From contig JBBSGB010000016.1 of the NCBI GenBank assembly GCA_038254545.1, positions 15,432-79,431 on the forward strand: 64,000 nucleotides of DNA. Reading direction: 5' to 3'. The notes beneath the pieces are model-generated. The model saw nothing but the letters and a program-made list of their open reading frames with translations. It was not told the origin of the DNA and did not search any database. The DNA is from CAHJXF01 sp038254545. Lineage in GTDB: Bacteria > Pseudomonadota > Gammaproteobacteria > Burkholderiales > Burkholderiaceae_D. Shown here in pieces: positions 43,117-51,693 of this stretch (position 1 is the stretch's first letter; the number at the start of each line of letters is the position of its first letter). Both the position numbers and the translations under genes were made by a program.

Positions 43117-44537
43117 GCGGCTTCTTTGCGGTGACGTAGGAATTCGAAGAACTCGATGCCTTCTCGCAGCCGGCGCTTCATCATGTCGAAGTCGCGGATC
43201 ATCTCGCCGACGATCGAAGCGATCTTGCGCGGGCGGAAATAGAAACGCTTATAGAATTCCTCGACCTTGTCGAAGATGACCTTCGCAGGCAGGTGCGGAT
43301 AGCTCAGCTGTGCGATCTGGATACCGCCCTTGGTCAACAGATGATCGGAACCGTCGAACCAGCCGTTCTGGGTCGCCTGGGTATAGAGGAAGGTCCCGGG
43401 ATAAGGCGCCGCAAGCGATACCTGAATCGTGTACGGGTCGATCTCCATCGCGTAGCGGATCGTCTCCTCGATCGTCTCTGTCGTTTCGCCCGGGAGGCCG
43501 AGGATGAAGGTGCCATGGATGACGATGCCGAGCGAGTGGCAGTCCTTGGTGAATTGCCGCGCGACATCGACACGCAGGCCCTTCTTGATGTTGTGCAGGA
43601 TCTTCTGGTTGCCGCTTTCGTAGCCAACCAGGAGCAGGCGCAAGCCGTGCTCCTTCATCACCTTCAGCGTCTTGAATGGAACGTTCGCCTTGGCGTTGCA
43701 CGACCAGGTGACACCCAGTTTTCCAAGTTCCATCGCCAGCGCCTCGACACGCGGAAGGTTGTCGGTCAGCGTGTCGTCGTCGAAGAAGATCTCCTTGACC
43801 TCCGGCATCTCACGCATGACGTACTTCACTTCCTCGATCACGTGAGGGATCGAGCGGGTACGGTAGTTGTGACCGCCGACCGTCTGCGGCCATAGACAAA
43901 AAGTGCAGCGGCTCTTGCAGCCGCGGCCGGTATAAAAACTGACGTACGGATGTTTGAGGTAGCCGCCGAAATATTTTTCTATCTTCAGGTCACGCTTGTA
44001 GATGGGACTGACGAAAGGCAGCGTATCCATGTCCTCGATCACCGCGCGATCGGAGTTGTGAACGATCTCACCGGCTTCGTTGCGATAGCTGATGCCCTTG
44101 ATCTCGCTCCACGGCAAACCGTCTGCGACGTCCTTGATGGTGAAGTCGAACTCGTTGCGCGTGACGAAATCGATCGCGGTCGAGGCCGCAAGCGACCCCT
44201 CTGCGTCCACCGCTACCTTGGCGCCGATCAGGCCGATCTTCAGCGCAGGGTTGAGCTGCTTGAAGAGCTCGGCGGTGTGTACGTCTTGGCGAAACGACGG
44301 CGTCGAAGTGTGAATGATGATGAGGTCACGCTCGAAGGCCTCGTGCTTGATGTCGTCAAAACTCAGATCGTGTGCAGGCGCGTCGATCAGCTTCGACCCT
44401 TCGACCAGCGCGGCTGGCTGGGCGAGCCAGGTGGGATACCAGAAGGACTTCACTTCGCGCTTCATCTGGTAGCGCGCGCCTGCGCCTCCGTCGTAGCCGT
44501 CGAACGAAGGCGCTTGGAGAAACAGCGAACGCATCAT
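43113..44537 (-). CDS. hpnJ: Hopanoid biosynthesis radical SAM protein HpnJ
   Basis: 474 residues. N-terminal cobalamin-binding-like region (about 1-170), then radical SAM with GRGCKSRCTFCLWPQ near 203-217 giving the CX3CX2C cluster site, and IFFDDDTLTDNLPR downstream. HpnJ contracts the sugar ring to form the cyclitol ether of bacteriohopanetetrol. It overlaps hpnI and hpnK by 4 bp each (ATGA), so the four genes are translated as one unit. Confidence 0.94.
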   Translation of the reverse strand: MMRSLFLQAPSFDGYDGGAGARYQMKREVKSFWYPTWLAQPAALVEGSKLIDAPAHDLSFDDIKHEAFERDLIIIHTSTPSFRQDVHTAELFKQLNPALKIGLIGAKVAVDAEGSLAASTAIDFVTRNEFDFTIKDVADGLPWSEIKGISYRNEAGEIVHNSDRAVIEDMDTLPFVSPIYKRDLKIEKYFGGYLKHPYVSFYTGRGCKSRCTFCLWPQTVGGHNYRTRSIPHVIEEVKYVMREMPEVKEIFFDDDTLTDNLPRVEALAMELGKLGVTWSCNAKANVPFKTLKVMKEHGLRLLLVGYESGNQKILHNIKKGLRVDVARQFTKDCHSLGIVIHGTFILGLPGETTETIEETIRYAMEIDPYTIQVSLAAPYPGTFLYTQATQNGWFDGSDHLLTKGGIQIAQLSYPHLPAKVIFDKVEEFYKRFYFRPRKIASIVGEMIRDFDMMKRRLREGIEFFEFLRHRKEAA

Positions 44538-45727
44538 GCGATGACCTCCTTGTCGTTCCCTGTGCGGGCCATTATCCGGCCGCTTGCAATCATTCTAAGT
44601 CGCTTGCCGCGCCAATCAACCGAGCGGACGAAGAATGTGGCCACGAACACAGCGAACGTCAGGCAGTCGCGCAATGGCAGCAGCCAAGATGAAGCAGTCT
44701 GCGTGCCGGCCTCTTCGTCGACCACGTCGGCGAGCAGCACGCGAGAGGCCAGAGCGATCAGGAGAAGGGATATTCCCGCGACAGCATGGGCCGGTAAAAG
44801 CAGCGTGCCTAGAATCGCTAAGGGTAGCGGCATGCCGATCACCGACACGGTGTAGGCGGCAGGCACGATGTCGCGCACGGTGGCTCCCCAACGCACCTCG
44901 TGCCGCCAAAGCTCAGCGAAGCTGCTTTCGGCCGACGCGTGGGTAACCAGCAGCGGCGGCACGGCGACTCGTAGGCCCAATGCCCGGATTTCCTCGCCGA
45001 TTGCATAATCATCCGCAAGAATGTCCGCAAATCGAGCAAAACCGCCGATCCGGTCGAGCGTGGGGCGAGTAAGCGCAATCGTCGAACCCATACAGGGTTG
45101 TGCCAGTCCCAGTGCCACTCCGAAGACCGCACCAGGCAAGAACTGGTAACTGAGGCCAGCTGCTCCCAGGAGAGACCAGAAACCGGCATCGCTGCGTCCG
45201 CGATACAGCACAGTGACAGCACCTACCCCAGGCGAGTCGAGCGCAGCGAGCACCCGGGAAAGATAATCGGGAGTCGCGACAATGTCGCTGTCACTAAGCA
45301 ACAGGATCGGATGTGCAGCTTGCTCATCCATATTGATCAAGTTCGATATCTTGCCGCTCGCGCCGTGGCACGCGGGAGAGATAACGAGCGAAATGACGGT
45401 GTCAGTCCAAGACTGCCTCAGCGACTTGATCGCTTCGATTGCTGGATCGTCGCCTCGTTCTACACCGCACACCAGTTGAATGGGACCGCTGTGCTCCTGT
45501 GCCAGGAAGCTTGCCAAATTCGACTCGAGACAGGGTTCGGCGCCATAAAGTGGTTTCAACAGAGTCACTGCGTCCGGGCGTCGAACGATGCTTGCCGGCT
45601 CTTTGAAAAACCGTCGAAAGACAATCGCAGCGGCAACTGTGTAAGTGCTACCGAACGCGGACAGTATCAGCAGCGCCCAGCCGAATACCGACAGGGCTGT
45701 ACCAAGGACGCTGCCCGTAGTGGACAT
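44534..45727 (-). CDS. hpnI: Hopanoid biosynthesis glycosyltransferase HpnI
   Basis: 397 residues, GT2/ceramide-glucosyltransferase-like. N-terminal membrane helix, then RRPDAVTLLKPLYGAEP, the nucleotide-sugar DxD region LLSDSDIVATPDYL near 140, the acceptor region LADDYAIGEE near 240 and RHEVRW (QxxRW-like) near 275; three C-terminal membrane helices. HpnI transfers N-acetylglucosamine to bacteriohopanetetrol. First gene of hpnIJKL. Confidence 0.93.
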   Translation of the reverse strand: MSTTGSVLGTALSVFGWALLILSAFGSTYTVAAAIVFRRFFKEPASIVRRPDAVTLLKPLYGAEPCLESNLASFLAQEHSGPIQLVCGVERGDDPAIEAIKSLRQSWTDTVISLVISPACHGASGKISNLINMDEQAAHPILLLSDSDIVATPDYLSRVLAALDSPGVGAVTVLYRGRSDAGFWSLLGAAGLSYQFLPGAVFGVALGLAQPCMGSTIALTRPTLDRIGGFARFADILADDYAIGEEIRALGLRVAVPPLLVTHASAESSFAELWRHEVRWGATVRDIVPAAYTVSVIGMPLPLAILGTLLLPAHAVAGISLLLIALASRVLLADVVDEEAGTQTASSWLLPLRDCLTFAVFVATFFVRSVDWRGKRLRMIASGRIMARTGNDKEVIA

Positions 45728-46386
45728 TGATGTGGCGTAGCAAGCAGGTCCAGCAGTTTGTCAGTGCACGAATTAATGAGGGCCGATGTCGGTTAAACAG
45801 ATGCCGGCGAATCTAAATGGCAAACCTTAAACGGACCTTAAAGAATTCTATGCGTGTTTTGTTCATGCAGAAGGAACCGAAGTAACGCCGCTGCTGAACG
45901 TGGAGTTGAGTCCAGCCGCTAGGGCGCTTCTGTTGACGCGTACGCAGAGAACTGTTGATGACCGAGGACCTTAGATCATGCGCGACAAGTCGCCACGAAA
46001 GGTCCTGATCTCTTCGATCACGCCGCGCTCGGGGCCATAGCAATCGGCGCGACCCTTGACCGCAGGAGGGTGCCGATAGAGCGACCTTCCCCGTCGATCC
46101 CGCGACCATTCGCAAAGAAGGGAACCTCCGCAAGGTCTGGGAATGCTAGACCTGCAAGCGCCACGAACGGATAGCACGCGTTCTTATCGGACTTTGGACG
46201 AGCACGACTGCAAACAGCAGCGGACGCGGAGAATTTCCAGTACGGCTTATGCGGGGCCGACGGCGATTGGGAAAGCGCTCGCGGGCAGGAATGACGTCGG
46301 AAATTGGGAATACCTGGCCCCCACACGGTTGACAGGACAATGCTCAGGTTCGTTTGCCGCCAATAACATGCAGAGTTGCTGAAGAC
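45728..46386 (-). other. 659-bp gap with a decayed coding stretch
   Basis: No intact gene. On the minus strand, about 46180-46080 reads FPDLAEVPFFANGRGIDGEGRSIG, and in the next frame about 46060-45971 reads KGRADCYGPERG and EIRTFRGDLSRMI-stop. Together these look like the C-terminus of one protein split by a frameshift; I do not recognise it. The rest, including the 240 bp just upstream of hpnI, shows no coding character and is less GC-rich; it should contain the hpnI promoter. Confidence 0.3.
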
Positions 46387-46839
46387 CTACTCCAATGCGG
46401 TGTGTCCCACTGGAATTCCCAAGCGCAGCATCGCCCACTTCCATTTCTGTACATGGTGAAAGGCAATTGTCGGAACGCGCGGATCGGGGATGGGGCGACC
46501 CTTCACCATTTGGTGCGTGATGGTTCGAACGGCATCCGCATTCGGCCGGCACGACCACTCTCGACCGTCGTTGATCGTGCAATCACTGTACTTGCCGGAT
46601 GGCCCATTCTCTCTGGCAGTCCAAAACAGCACCTCGTTGTGCGCTGTCAGTGCACGAAACCGATAGCGCTTCGATGGGACCAGCGTGCCGCTGCACTCGT
46701 TGTGTTGCCACGAACCCGATTGGCACTCGACCGTGTAAATGGTCCACTCGCCTTTCAAGGTGATGAAGTCCGTTGCCCAAACGACCACCCCTAAACCGAA
46801 CAAGAGCGCCAAGACAAAAAGAGCAGTAGGACGGTTCAT
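46387..46839 (-). CDS. Hypothetical single-pass or exported protein
   Basis: 150 residues from ATG 46839. An N-terminal hydrophobic segment (TALFVLALLFGLGVVVWA) is followed by a soluble domain with four cysteines (VECQSG, NECSG, SDCTI, WSCRP) likely paired in the periplasm. KGEWTIYTVEC and SKRYRFRAL suggest a beta-sandwich. Related small proteins of unknown function occur in soil proteobacteria; no role can be given. It has no operon partner. Confidence 0.6.
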   Translation of the reverse strand: MNRPTALFVLALLFGLGVVVWATDFITLKGEWTIYTVECQSGSWQHNECSGTLVPSKRYRFRALTAHNEVLFWTARENGPSGKYSDCTINDGREWSCRPNADAVRTITHQMVKGRPIPDPRVPTIAFHHVQKWKWAMLRLGIPVGHTALE

Positions 46840-46863
46840 CTGTCGCTGTGAAAACTGAATCAT

Positions 46864-47179
46864 GGTGATGCATTATTGCTCGCGCACGCACAGAGGTCGG
46901 CGAGGTAGACCAAGCTGGAACCGATCTTGAGCTCGCCTTCCGGTGGATGGATGCTTTCGCGGGTTGCTGCCGATGGCAGAGATTTTACAACGACGTTAAC
47001 CACTTTCTTGCCACCGCTGCGCGATGTCACCATCATTCGCATGCTTCACGGCGACTTGACGACGGCCCGGTTCGAGACGATCGCGGACCGCGACTACGTT
47101 CAGTCGTGGTTCTACCGGCTCGCCACGCGAGAGTTTTAGCAGCGCGGAAAACCGGATGACGATGTGTGAATAGACCCTG
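46864..47179. other. 316-bp gap without a convincing gene
   Basis: Short open frames occur on both strands: plus 46927-47139 ending WFYRLATREF, minus 46860-47042 ending CACASNNASP. None has a good ribosome binding site or recognisable domain. It probably holds the promoters of the divergent genes at 46.8 and 47.2 kb. Confidence 0.4.
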
Positions 47180-47644
47180 ATGAACAATTCGCAGTTAAAC
47201 GATTCATCGGGCACCTTCAGAGAACTGTTCCGCGACGCACGACGATACTGGGAGCGACGCCGCATTTACTTTAATCTCGTTCTCGTGGGCGTCGTCATGG
47301 CTTGGCTGGCGTTGACATGGCCTTACTTCCGGCCAGCGCTTACTGTGCAGTCTCTTCTAGTGGTTTTGTCCCTCGCAGCGGTGGCGAACGTTTGTTATTG
47401 CGCTGCTTATCTGGCGGACATTACGATGCAGCACTCGTCGTTTCGACGCTTGTGGATTCGTCGGAGATGGATCTTGTGGTTTGCGGGCACGCTCTTCGCG
47501 GTGATGCTTGCGTGCTATTGGATCGCCGATGAAATCTACCCATACGTCGCTGACAGCACGGCTATCGCGGCTCGGTCTTCGGATGGGGCCTCGGGGCCGA
47601 CGACTTCAATTGGTACCGCGAGGACAAGCACGATTGATCGTTGA
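47180..47644 (+). CDS. Hypothetical membrane protein
   Basis: 154 residues, with three membrane segments: IYFNLVLVGVVMAWLALTW, LLVVLSLAAVANVCYCAAYL and ILWFAGTLFAVMLACYWIADEIYP. A basic amphipathic start (FRDARRYWERRR) and a disordered Ser/Thr-rich tail flank them. The RYWERRR...FNLVL and NVCYCAAYL patterns recur in proteins of unknown function in several phyla. No partner gene. The 208 bp after it hold nothing recognisable. Confidence 0.65.
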   Translation: MNNSQLNDSSGTFRELFRDARRYWERRRIYFNLVLVGVVMAWLALTWPYFRPALTVQSLLVVLSLAAVANVCYCAAYLADITMQHSSFRRLWIRRRWILWFAGTLFAVMLACYWIADEIYPYVADSTAIAARSSDGASGPTTSIGTARTSTIDR

Positions 47645-47852
47645 AACGGTTTTGGACGCGGCCTCGAATCGGCGCAGGCAGAGGCTGAACTGCGCGCACC
47701 TCAGGATCGATCCTGGCTCGCTGATGACGTTGGCCTGAACCTTGTGTTTGGTGCGAGCCTCCGCGCTTTATGCCCGATTGTGGGGCTTGCGCGACGATAA
47801 GGTCGCGCCAGTCAGGTGCCGCGAATTGGCCGTTCCTATAGAGTGATGAACC

Positions 47853-48605
47853 ATGAAGCCAAGTCCTTCACAGACCCGTGGCGAGCTCGAACTTTTCGAC
47901 CGGAATCGCCGCTTCTACGACTCGCTCTGGGCCGATGCTCGCTTGGTCGAGCCTCAACGTTTCAATACCTGGCCACTCGTGCGGTCCCTACTGTCCGGGT
48001 CAGGGCAACGGCTCGAGGTTGGCCCCGGCCTGAGGCCTCGTCTGCCGATCGAGGACACGCAATTCGTGGACATCAGCGCCCCAGCCCTCACGATGCTTCG
48101 CGAACGCGGTGCCCATGTCGTGCTGAGCCAGGTGACGTCCTTGCCATTCGCAGATGGCGCATTCGATCTGGTGTGTGCCCTCGACATCGTCGAGCATGTC
48201 GAAGACGACAACGGCGCACTGTCAGAGCTGTCGCGGGTTGCGAAGTCAGGTGCGACTGTCCTGATATCGACCCCTTTGCATCCCGCGCTGTGGACCTTGT
48301 TCGACGACTTCGTGGGCCACAAGCGGCGATATGAGCCGCCAAGCCTGCTCGCGCAGTTGGCGCAGCATCACCTCGTGGTGGAGCGCAGCGCCATATTCGG
48401 GATGAAGCCGCAATCGTCGCGCCTGGTCGATATCGGCATGTGGTGGCTCTTGCGTCATCGTAAGCAAGCCATGTGGGCGTACAACAGGGCATTCATGCCG
48501 CTCGGATTGCGGCTTCAGAAGGAGCTTCACTTCGCCCCTGGAATGGTCGCAACGGACGAGGTCGACGAGATACTGCTGGTGTGCCGAAGAGACGCTCCAC
48601 TGTGA
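47853..48605 (+). CDS. Class I SAM-dependent methyltransferase (type 11)
   Basis: 250 residues. SAM-binding motif I is RLEVGPGLRPRLP near residue 52, motif II FVDISAPALTML near 70, then LPFADGAFDLVCALDIVEHVEDD near 95-117, the classic Methyltransf_11 core. C-terminal region WTLFDDFVGHKRRYEP is shared with polyisoprenyl-teichoic-type glycolipid or quinone-like methyltransferases, so substrate is uncertain. It is a monocistronic accessory gene. Confidence 0.87.
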   Translation: MKPSPSQTRGELELFDRNRRFYDSLWADARLVEPQRFNTWPLVRSLLSGSGQRLEVGPGLRPRLPIEDTQFVDISAPALTMLRERGAHVVLSQVTSLPFADGAFDLVCALDIVEHVEDDNGALSELSRVAKSGATVLISTPLHPALWTLFDDFVGHKRRYEPPSLLAQLAQHHLVVERSAIFGMKPQSSRLVDIGMWWLLRHRKQAMWAYNRAFMPLGLRLQKELHFAPGMVATDEVDEILLVCRRDAPL

Positions 48606-48913
48606 ATGCAGCGTTCTTCTCATCGCGCCACCTGACTGTGCAGGCCGGGATAGTCATACGTCGAGGCATGTACCGTCACGGCGAACTTTGGCGCGAGGCC
48701 GTGAGACTTACGACTACTTTTTGAACCACAGCGCCAACAGGAAAGCTGTGACAGCCGATGTGAGTTTGCCGCCTGCCGAAACCATTCTCAAGAAGGCAAC
48801 GCAGTCGGGCTCAACGCGGCGTAATGCCACCCGAGATTCCAAAGCGCGAATGCGCCATCGAATTCGGGCTCGGCGTGCTCACCGCGGTCATAGAGAGCAA
48901 GATCGAGGGCTAC
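48606..48913. other. 308-bp gap, nothing recognisable
   Basis: Only short frames without plausible starts. One plus-strand frame from 48822 runs on into the antisense of the next gene and is judged a shadow. No hairpin terminator with a T-run was seen. Confidence 0.4.
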
Positions 48914-49465
48914 TCACCGATAGACGCTCTCGCCGCGGCTGGTTTTCCACTGGTTCTCCAAGTGGGCGGCGTCGTCGTCATTCTTGGCGTGTACGCCCAT
49001 TAGGATCCCGCCCTTCTTCACCCCGTGTTCATACTCTTTCACGCGCTCTTCCGGCATGTTCCAACCCACTAGAGCACCGACTAGTCCGCCACCAGCAGCG
49101 CCAGCTCCCGCTCCCGCTATCGCTGCCGCCAACGGTCCAGCTATGACGAGCCCAAGCCCGGGCAACGCCACCGACGTCCCGATCGCTGCAATCGCTCCAA
49201 TCACCGCGCCTAAGGTGCCGCCGATCGCACCGCCCACACCAGCCCCTTCGGCTGCTTTGTTGCCTAACTCTGTTTCTTTGCCCGCAGTGGTTCCAGAAAA
49301 GTGCTTTTTGCGCGTCTCGTCGGACATGACGACATTCACGTCATCCTTTCCGTAGCCACGACTTTGGGTCGCTGCATAGGCGGCTTCCGCGCTATCGCGA
49401 TCGGGAAAAAGCCCGGTCACAAGGCGCCCGCTACTTGCTGATGGATTCGATGTTTCGGTGCTCAT
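48914..49465 (-). CDS. General stress protein 17M-like (YflT-domain) protein
   Basis: 183 residues. The N-terminal part (GRLVTGLFPDRDSAEAAYAATQSRGYGKDDVNVVMSDETR, covering about 13-52) is the YflT/GSP17M fold. The middle is an extremely Gly/Ala-rich hydrophobic stretch (AAEGAGVGGAIGGTLGAVIGA) that could form a glycine-zipper membrane hairpin. The C-terminus KKGGILMGVHAKNDDDA is typical. Likely a stress-induced envelope protein; exact role unknown. Confidence 0.85.
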   Translation of the reverse strand: MSTETSNPSASSGRLVTGLFPDRDSAEAAYAATQSRGYGKDDVNVVMSDETRKKHFSGTTAGKETELGNKAAEGAGVGGAIGGTLGAVIGAIAAIGTSVALPGLGLVIAGPLAAAIAGAGAGAAGGGLVGALVGWNMPEERVKEYEHGVKKGGILMGVHAKNDDDAAHLENQWKTSRGESVYR

Positions 49466-49507
49466 TGCACGTCTCCAATTTGAGGTGGTATGTCGATCCG
49501 GACCCGT

Positions 49508-49855
49508 TCAAGGACGGGTCGTTTCTTCCTGCACACGCGACTTAGCCCTCGCCGTTGACCTTTTGGCCTTGCGCTTTGTCGGAGCGGCAGCGTCGGTCGC
49601 ATCATGCGTGGCCGCCGCCGCTGAATCGCCTGCCTTGTCTGTCGCGTTGCTCACCTTGCCCGCCGCAGACGGTCCTGTGCGCACCACAGTGGCGGTGTCG
49701 CCTCGTTTAATCGCTTCGGCGTTTGCCTTGTTTGCACTCTCCTGGGTGGTCCCGATCGGAATCGGTCTATCTCTCGCAGGAACGCCTGTTTGCGCGATCG
49801 CTACGGACCACGCCGCTGAAGCCAGCAAGCTCGTGGCAATCAGAGAACGCTTCAT
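49508..49855 (-). CDS. Small exported Ala/Lys-rich protein
   Basis: 115 residues from ATG 49855, with a good signal peptide (MKRSLIATSLLASAAWSVAIAQ). The mature part is low-complexity and rich in Ala, Thr and Lys (SNATDKAGDSAAAATHDATDAAAP), ending in a basic tail. It lies 42 bp downstream of the stress gene start on the same strand order, probably one stress-responsive unit. Function unknown. Confidence 0.62.
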   Translation of the reverse strand: MKRSLIATSLLASAAWSVAIAQTGVPARDRPIPIGTTQESANKANAEAIKRGDTATVVRTGPSAAGKVSNATDKAGDSAAAATHDATDAAAPTKRKAKRSTARAKSRVQEETTRP

Positions 49856-49867
49856 TGTCACCTCCAT

Positions 49868-50080
49868 TCAGGCAGCCGCTTTGGCCGCGGCAAGGGACTC
49901 CACCATACGGCCCGGGCGAAGTCGGTACGCCAGCGTCCAGCTCAGAGTTATGTAGGACCCCGCCGCAATGCACAGCCTCGCCGCGAGCGAGTGTCGGTTC
50001 CTCCAATTGGGGCGCCTAGCTAACCTCGTGCCGTGAGTCGCACTGCCTCTCCAGGTGGACCACCTTTTTTTGTGCCGCAA
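49868..50080 (-). CDS. Possible small membrane protein
   Basis: The last 45 codons encode one hydrophobic helix (ARLCIAAGSYITLSWTLAY) followed by RLRPGRMVESLAAAKAAA and a stop directly before the next gene. GGAGGAACC occurs upstream near 50010, but no ATG lies at the right distance, so the start (GTG, CTG or further upstream) is unclear. It may be genuine or a relic. Confidence 0.35.
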   Translation of the reverse strand: MRHKKRWSTWRGSATHGTRLARRPNWRNRHSLAARLCIAAGSYITLSWTLAYRLRPGRMVESLAAAKAAA

Positions 50081-50571
50081 AACAGCACGGTCTTAGGACC
50101 CCTCGAGATTTCGCGACTGTCCTCAACATCGAGCCGCGTCGCGAGCGTAGCAAGCGCGGGCGTATTCCTGTTTACTATGAAAGGAGGTCCACGATGATGA
50201 CTCGTCCTGCCGCAGTGATGGGCAGACGCCAGTGCTTCGATGCACTCTCCGCGAACCCGGTATCTGCACCGTCTAGCTTCTCGGTCTCATCCGCGGTCTT
50301 TGATGCGTTCGACCAGAAGTCGCCGGCGTTCATTCGCAGACCTAAGAGAATTAGTAAAGAATATTTACTATTCTTTGATCAAAAACGACGCGCTCCTATG
50401 CGCCGGGTTGCTACGCCACCTGCAAACGGCCGGGGTCGAGGTTCTCGAAGCGACGAAGCCGGACCGAGGCGATCGTCGTAACGCGATGCAAGGACGATCA
50501 TCTGGATGCGCAGAACGCGGCCCATGCCGCCTTTTGCCCGAGCGCTCCAACGCAAGGTAATGGCTCCGACG
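50081..50571 (+). other. 491-bp region with strong SD, uncertain ORF and overlapping dyads
   Basis: GAAAGGAGGTCCACG at 50178-50192 is an almost perfect Shine-Dalgarno followed by ATG 50194. The frame runs to 50481 (95 codons) but its product is basic and low-complexity after residue 40, so it may be frameshifted. The neighbouring frame reads DLRELVKNIYYSLIKNDALL, which looks more like real protein. I cannot name it. An AT-rich double dyad lies at 50353-50376. Confidence 0.35.
50353..50376. repeat. Overlapping AT-rich dyads
   Basis: AGTAAA-GAATA-TTTACT (50353-50369) and AAAGAATA-TTTAC-TATTCTTT (50356-50376) are two perfect inverted repeats sharing bases, so the two hairpins are mutually exclusive. 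They sit in a roughly 40-bp AT-rich island in otherwise GC-rich DNA. Confidence 0.7.
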
Positions 50572-51693
50572 CTACGCATGAAAACGCCCGATAGCGCTGC
50601 CCTGCACATAATGAACATCGGCTCTACATGTTAGTTCGACGTTGCATCGCCGTTCAAAAACCATCACGAAGTCCGAACCGCCAAATTGGAAGTAACCCAG
50701 TTCCTCACCCTTGTGCAGCGTCGCCCCCACGCTGGCTGTCACGACAACTGAAGCGACGTGTCCCATGCCGACGGGTACGCAGGCAACTAAGCCATGCGGT
50801 GATTCGATCACGACGACTGCCCGGATCTGAACGAACTGATAGCCAGTACCTTCAATGGCGTGAAGGACATTCATTCTTTCGCTGTCGACGAACGCTTCTA
50901 CCACCTCGACGTCGAGCCAGGCTTGCCCTTTGACCGGTTGCACCTCAAGGACTTTGCCCGGAACGGGCGAGTGCCAGCGATGATAGTCATACGTCCGCAG
51001 TGCACTATGCATGAACGTCCCCCCGCCGAATCGATCGCGATAGACGCTTTCGGCGAGCAATTGCCGAACCGACCACTGCAAACCTTTTACGTCGACCTTC
51101 GGATTTTCAACACAGATCGTGGAGTCAACCGAGACCCGCCACGAGCCGATGAATACCGCATCGGCGGGTGACACGAGAACGCTCGCGTCGGCTATCGCCG
51201 TGACTGGTCTCGTCCCGGGCCGCGCATGGCGCGCAAAGAATTGATTGAACGTCAGGTAGCCGCTGGGCGGCGGCATGTATTCGTTCCAATGAAACGCCGG
51301 ATTGGTTCGAAACGATTCGATGTGCTGCGCTGAATCCGGCGTGTCCAGATAATCTCCCCACGAGCAGACGTAGTCCAGAATCCACTGCGACAAGGGTGTC
51401 AGCCCGTCCGCCACGCCCCCGGGCACGATGGGAGATTGAAGTTCTCGCAAGGGCGGTTGATCAAGGAAAAAGTAGAACTCGACCATCTTGTCGTGGACCA
51501 GCCGCGAATCCCCCGCTTCCCGCGGTGCCCAACGAACCAACTCGTCGATGTGAGCCAAATAGTCTTCAAGAGTGCGAATCTTGGAAACGCTCGGCACGTT
51601 TTGCGCTGCGGCCAATTTCATCGCCGCCTGAAAGTGTGATGTCCAGCCGTGCTGATCTATGAGCGCTACGAGTTTGGCGACGATGGGTTCCAT
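50572..51693 (-). CDS. Phosphatidylserine decarboxylase-like (PsiD-type) pyruvoyl decarboxylase
   Basis: 373 residues from ATG 51693. N-terminal about 1-150 resembles the PSDC domain found ahead of PSD in PsiD-type amino-acid decarboxylases (ILDYVCSWGDYLDTPDSA near 95). The catalytic PSD domain has TFNQFFARHARPGTRPV near 138, YRDRFGGGTFMHSALRTYDYHRWHSPVPG covering about 215-245, and ELGYFQFGGSDFVMVFE near 330-346. The GGS Ser, at about 339, is the self-cleavage site that becomes pyruvoyl; the following residue is Asp where Thr is usual. It overlaps the DUF1989 stop (ATGA). An amino acid is a likelier substrate than a phospholipid. Confidence 0.85.
   Translation of the reverse strand: MEPIVAKLVALIDQHGWTSHFQAAMKLAAAQNVPSVSKIRTLEDYLAHIDELVRWAPREAGDSRLVHDKMVEFYFFLDQPPLRELQSPIVPGGVADGLTPLSQWILDYVCSWGDYLDTPDSAQHIESFRTNPAFHWNEYMPPPSGYLTFNQFFARHARPGTRPVTAIADASVLVSPADAVFIGSWRVSVDSTICVENPKVDVKGLQWSVRQLLAESVYRDRFGGGTFMHSALRTYDYHRWHSPVPGKVLEVQPVKGQAWLDVEVVEAFVDSERMNVLHAIEGTGYQFVQIRAVVVIESPHGLVACVPVGMGHVASVVVTASVGATLHKGEELGYFQFGGSDFVMVFERRCNVELTCRADVHYVQGSAIGRFHA

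Noticed and set aside
48822..49003. Plus-strand small ORF ending VVVILGVYAH
   Set aside because: Its second half is antisense to the conserved end of the stress-protein gene; no ribosome binding site.
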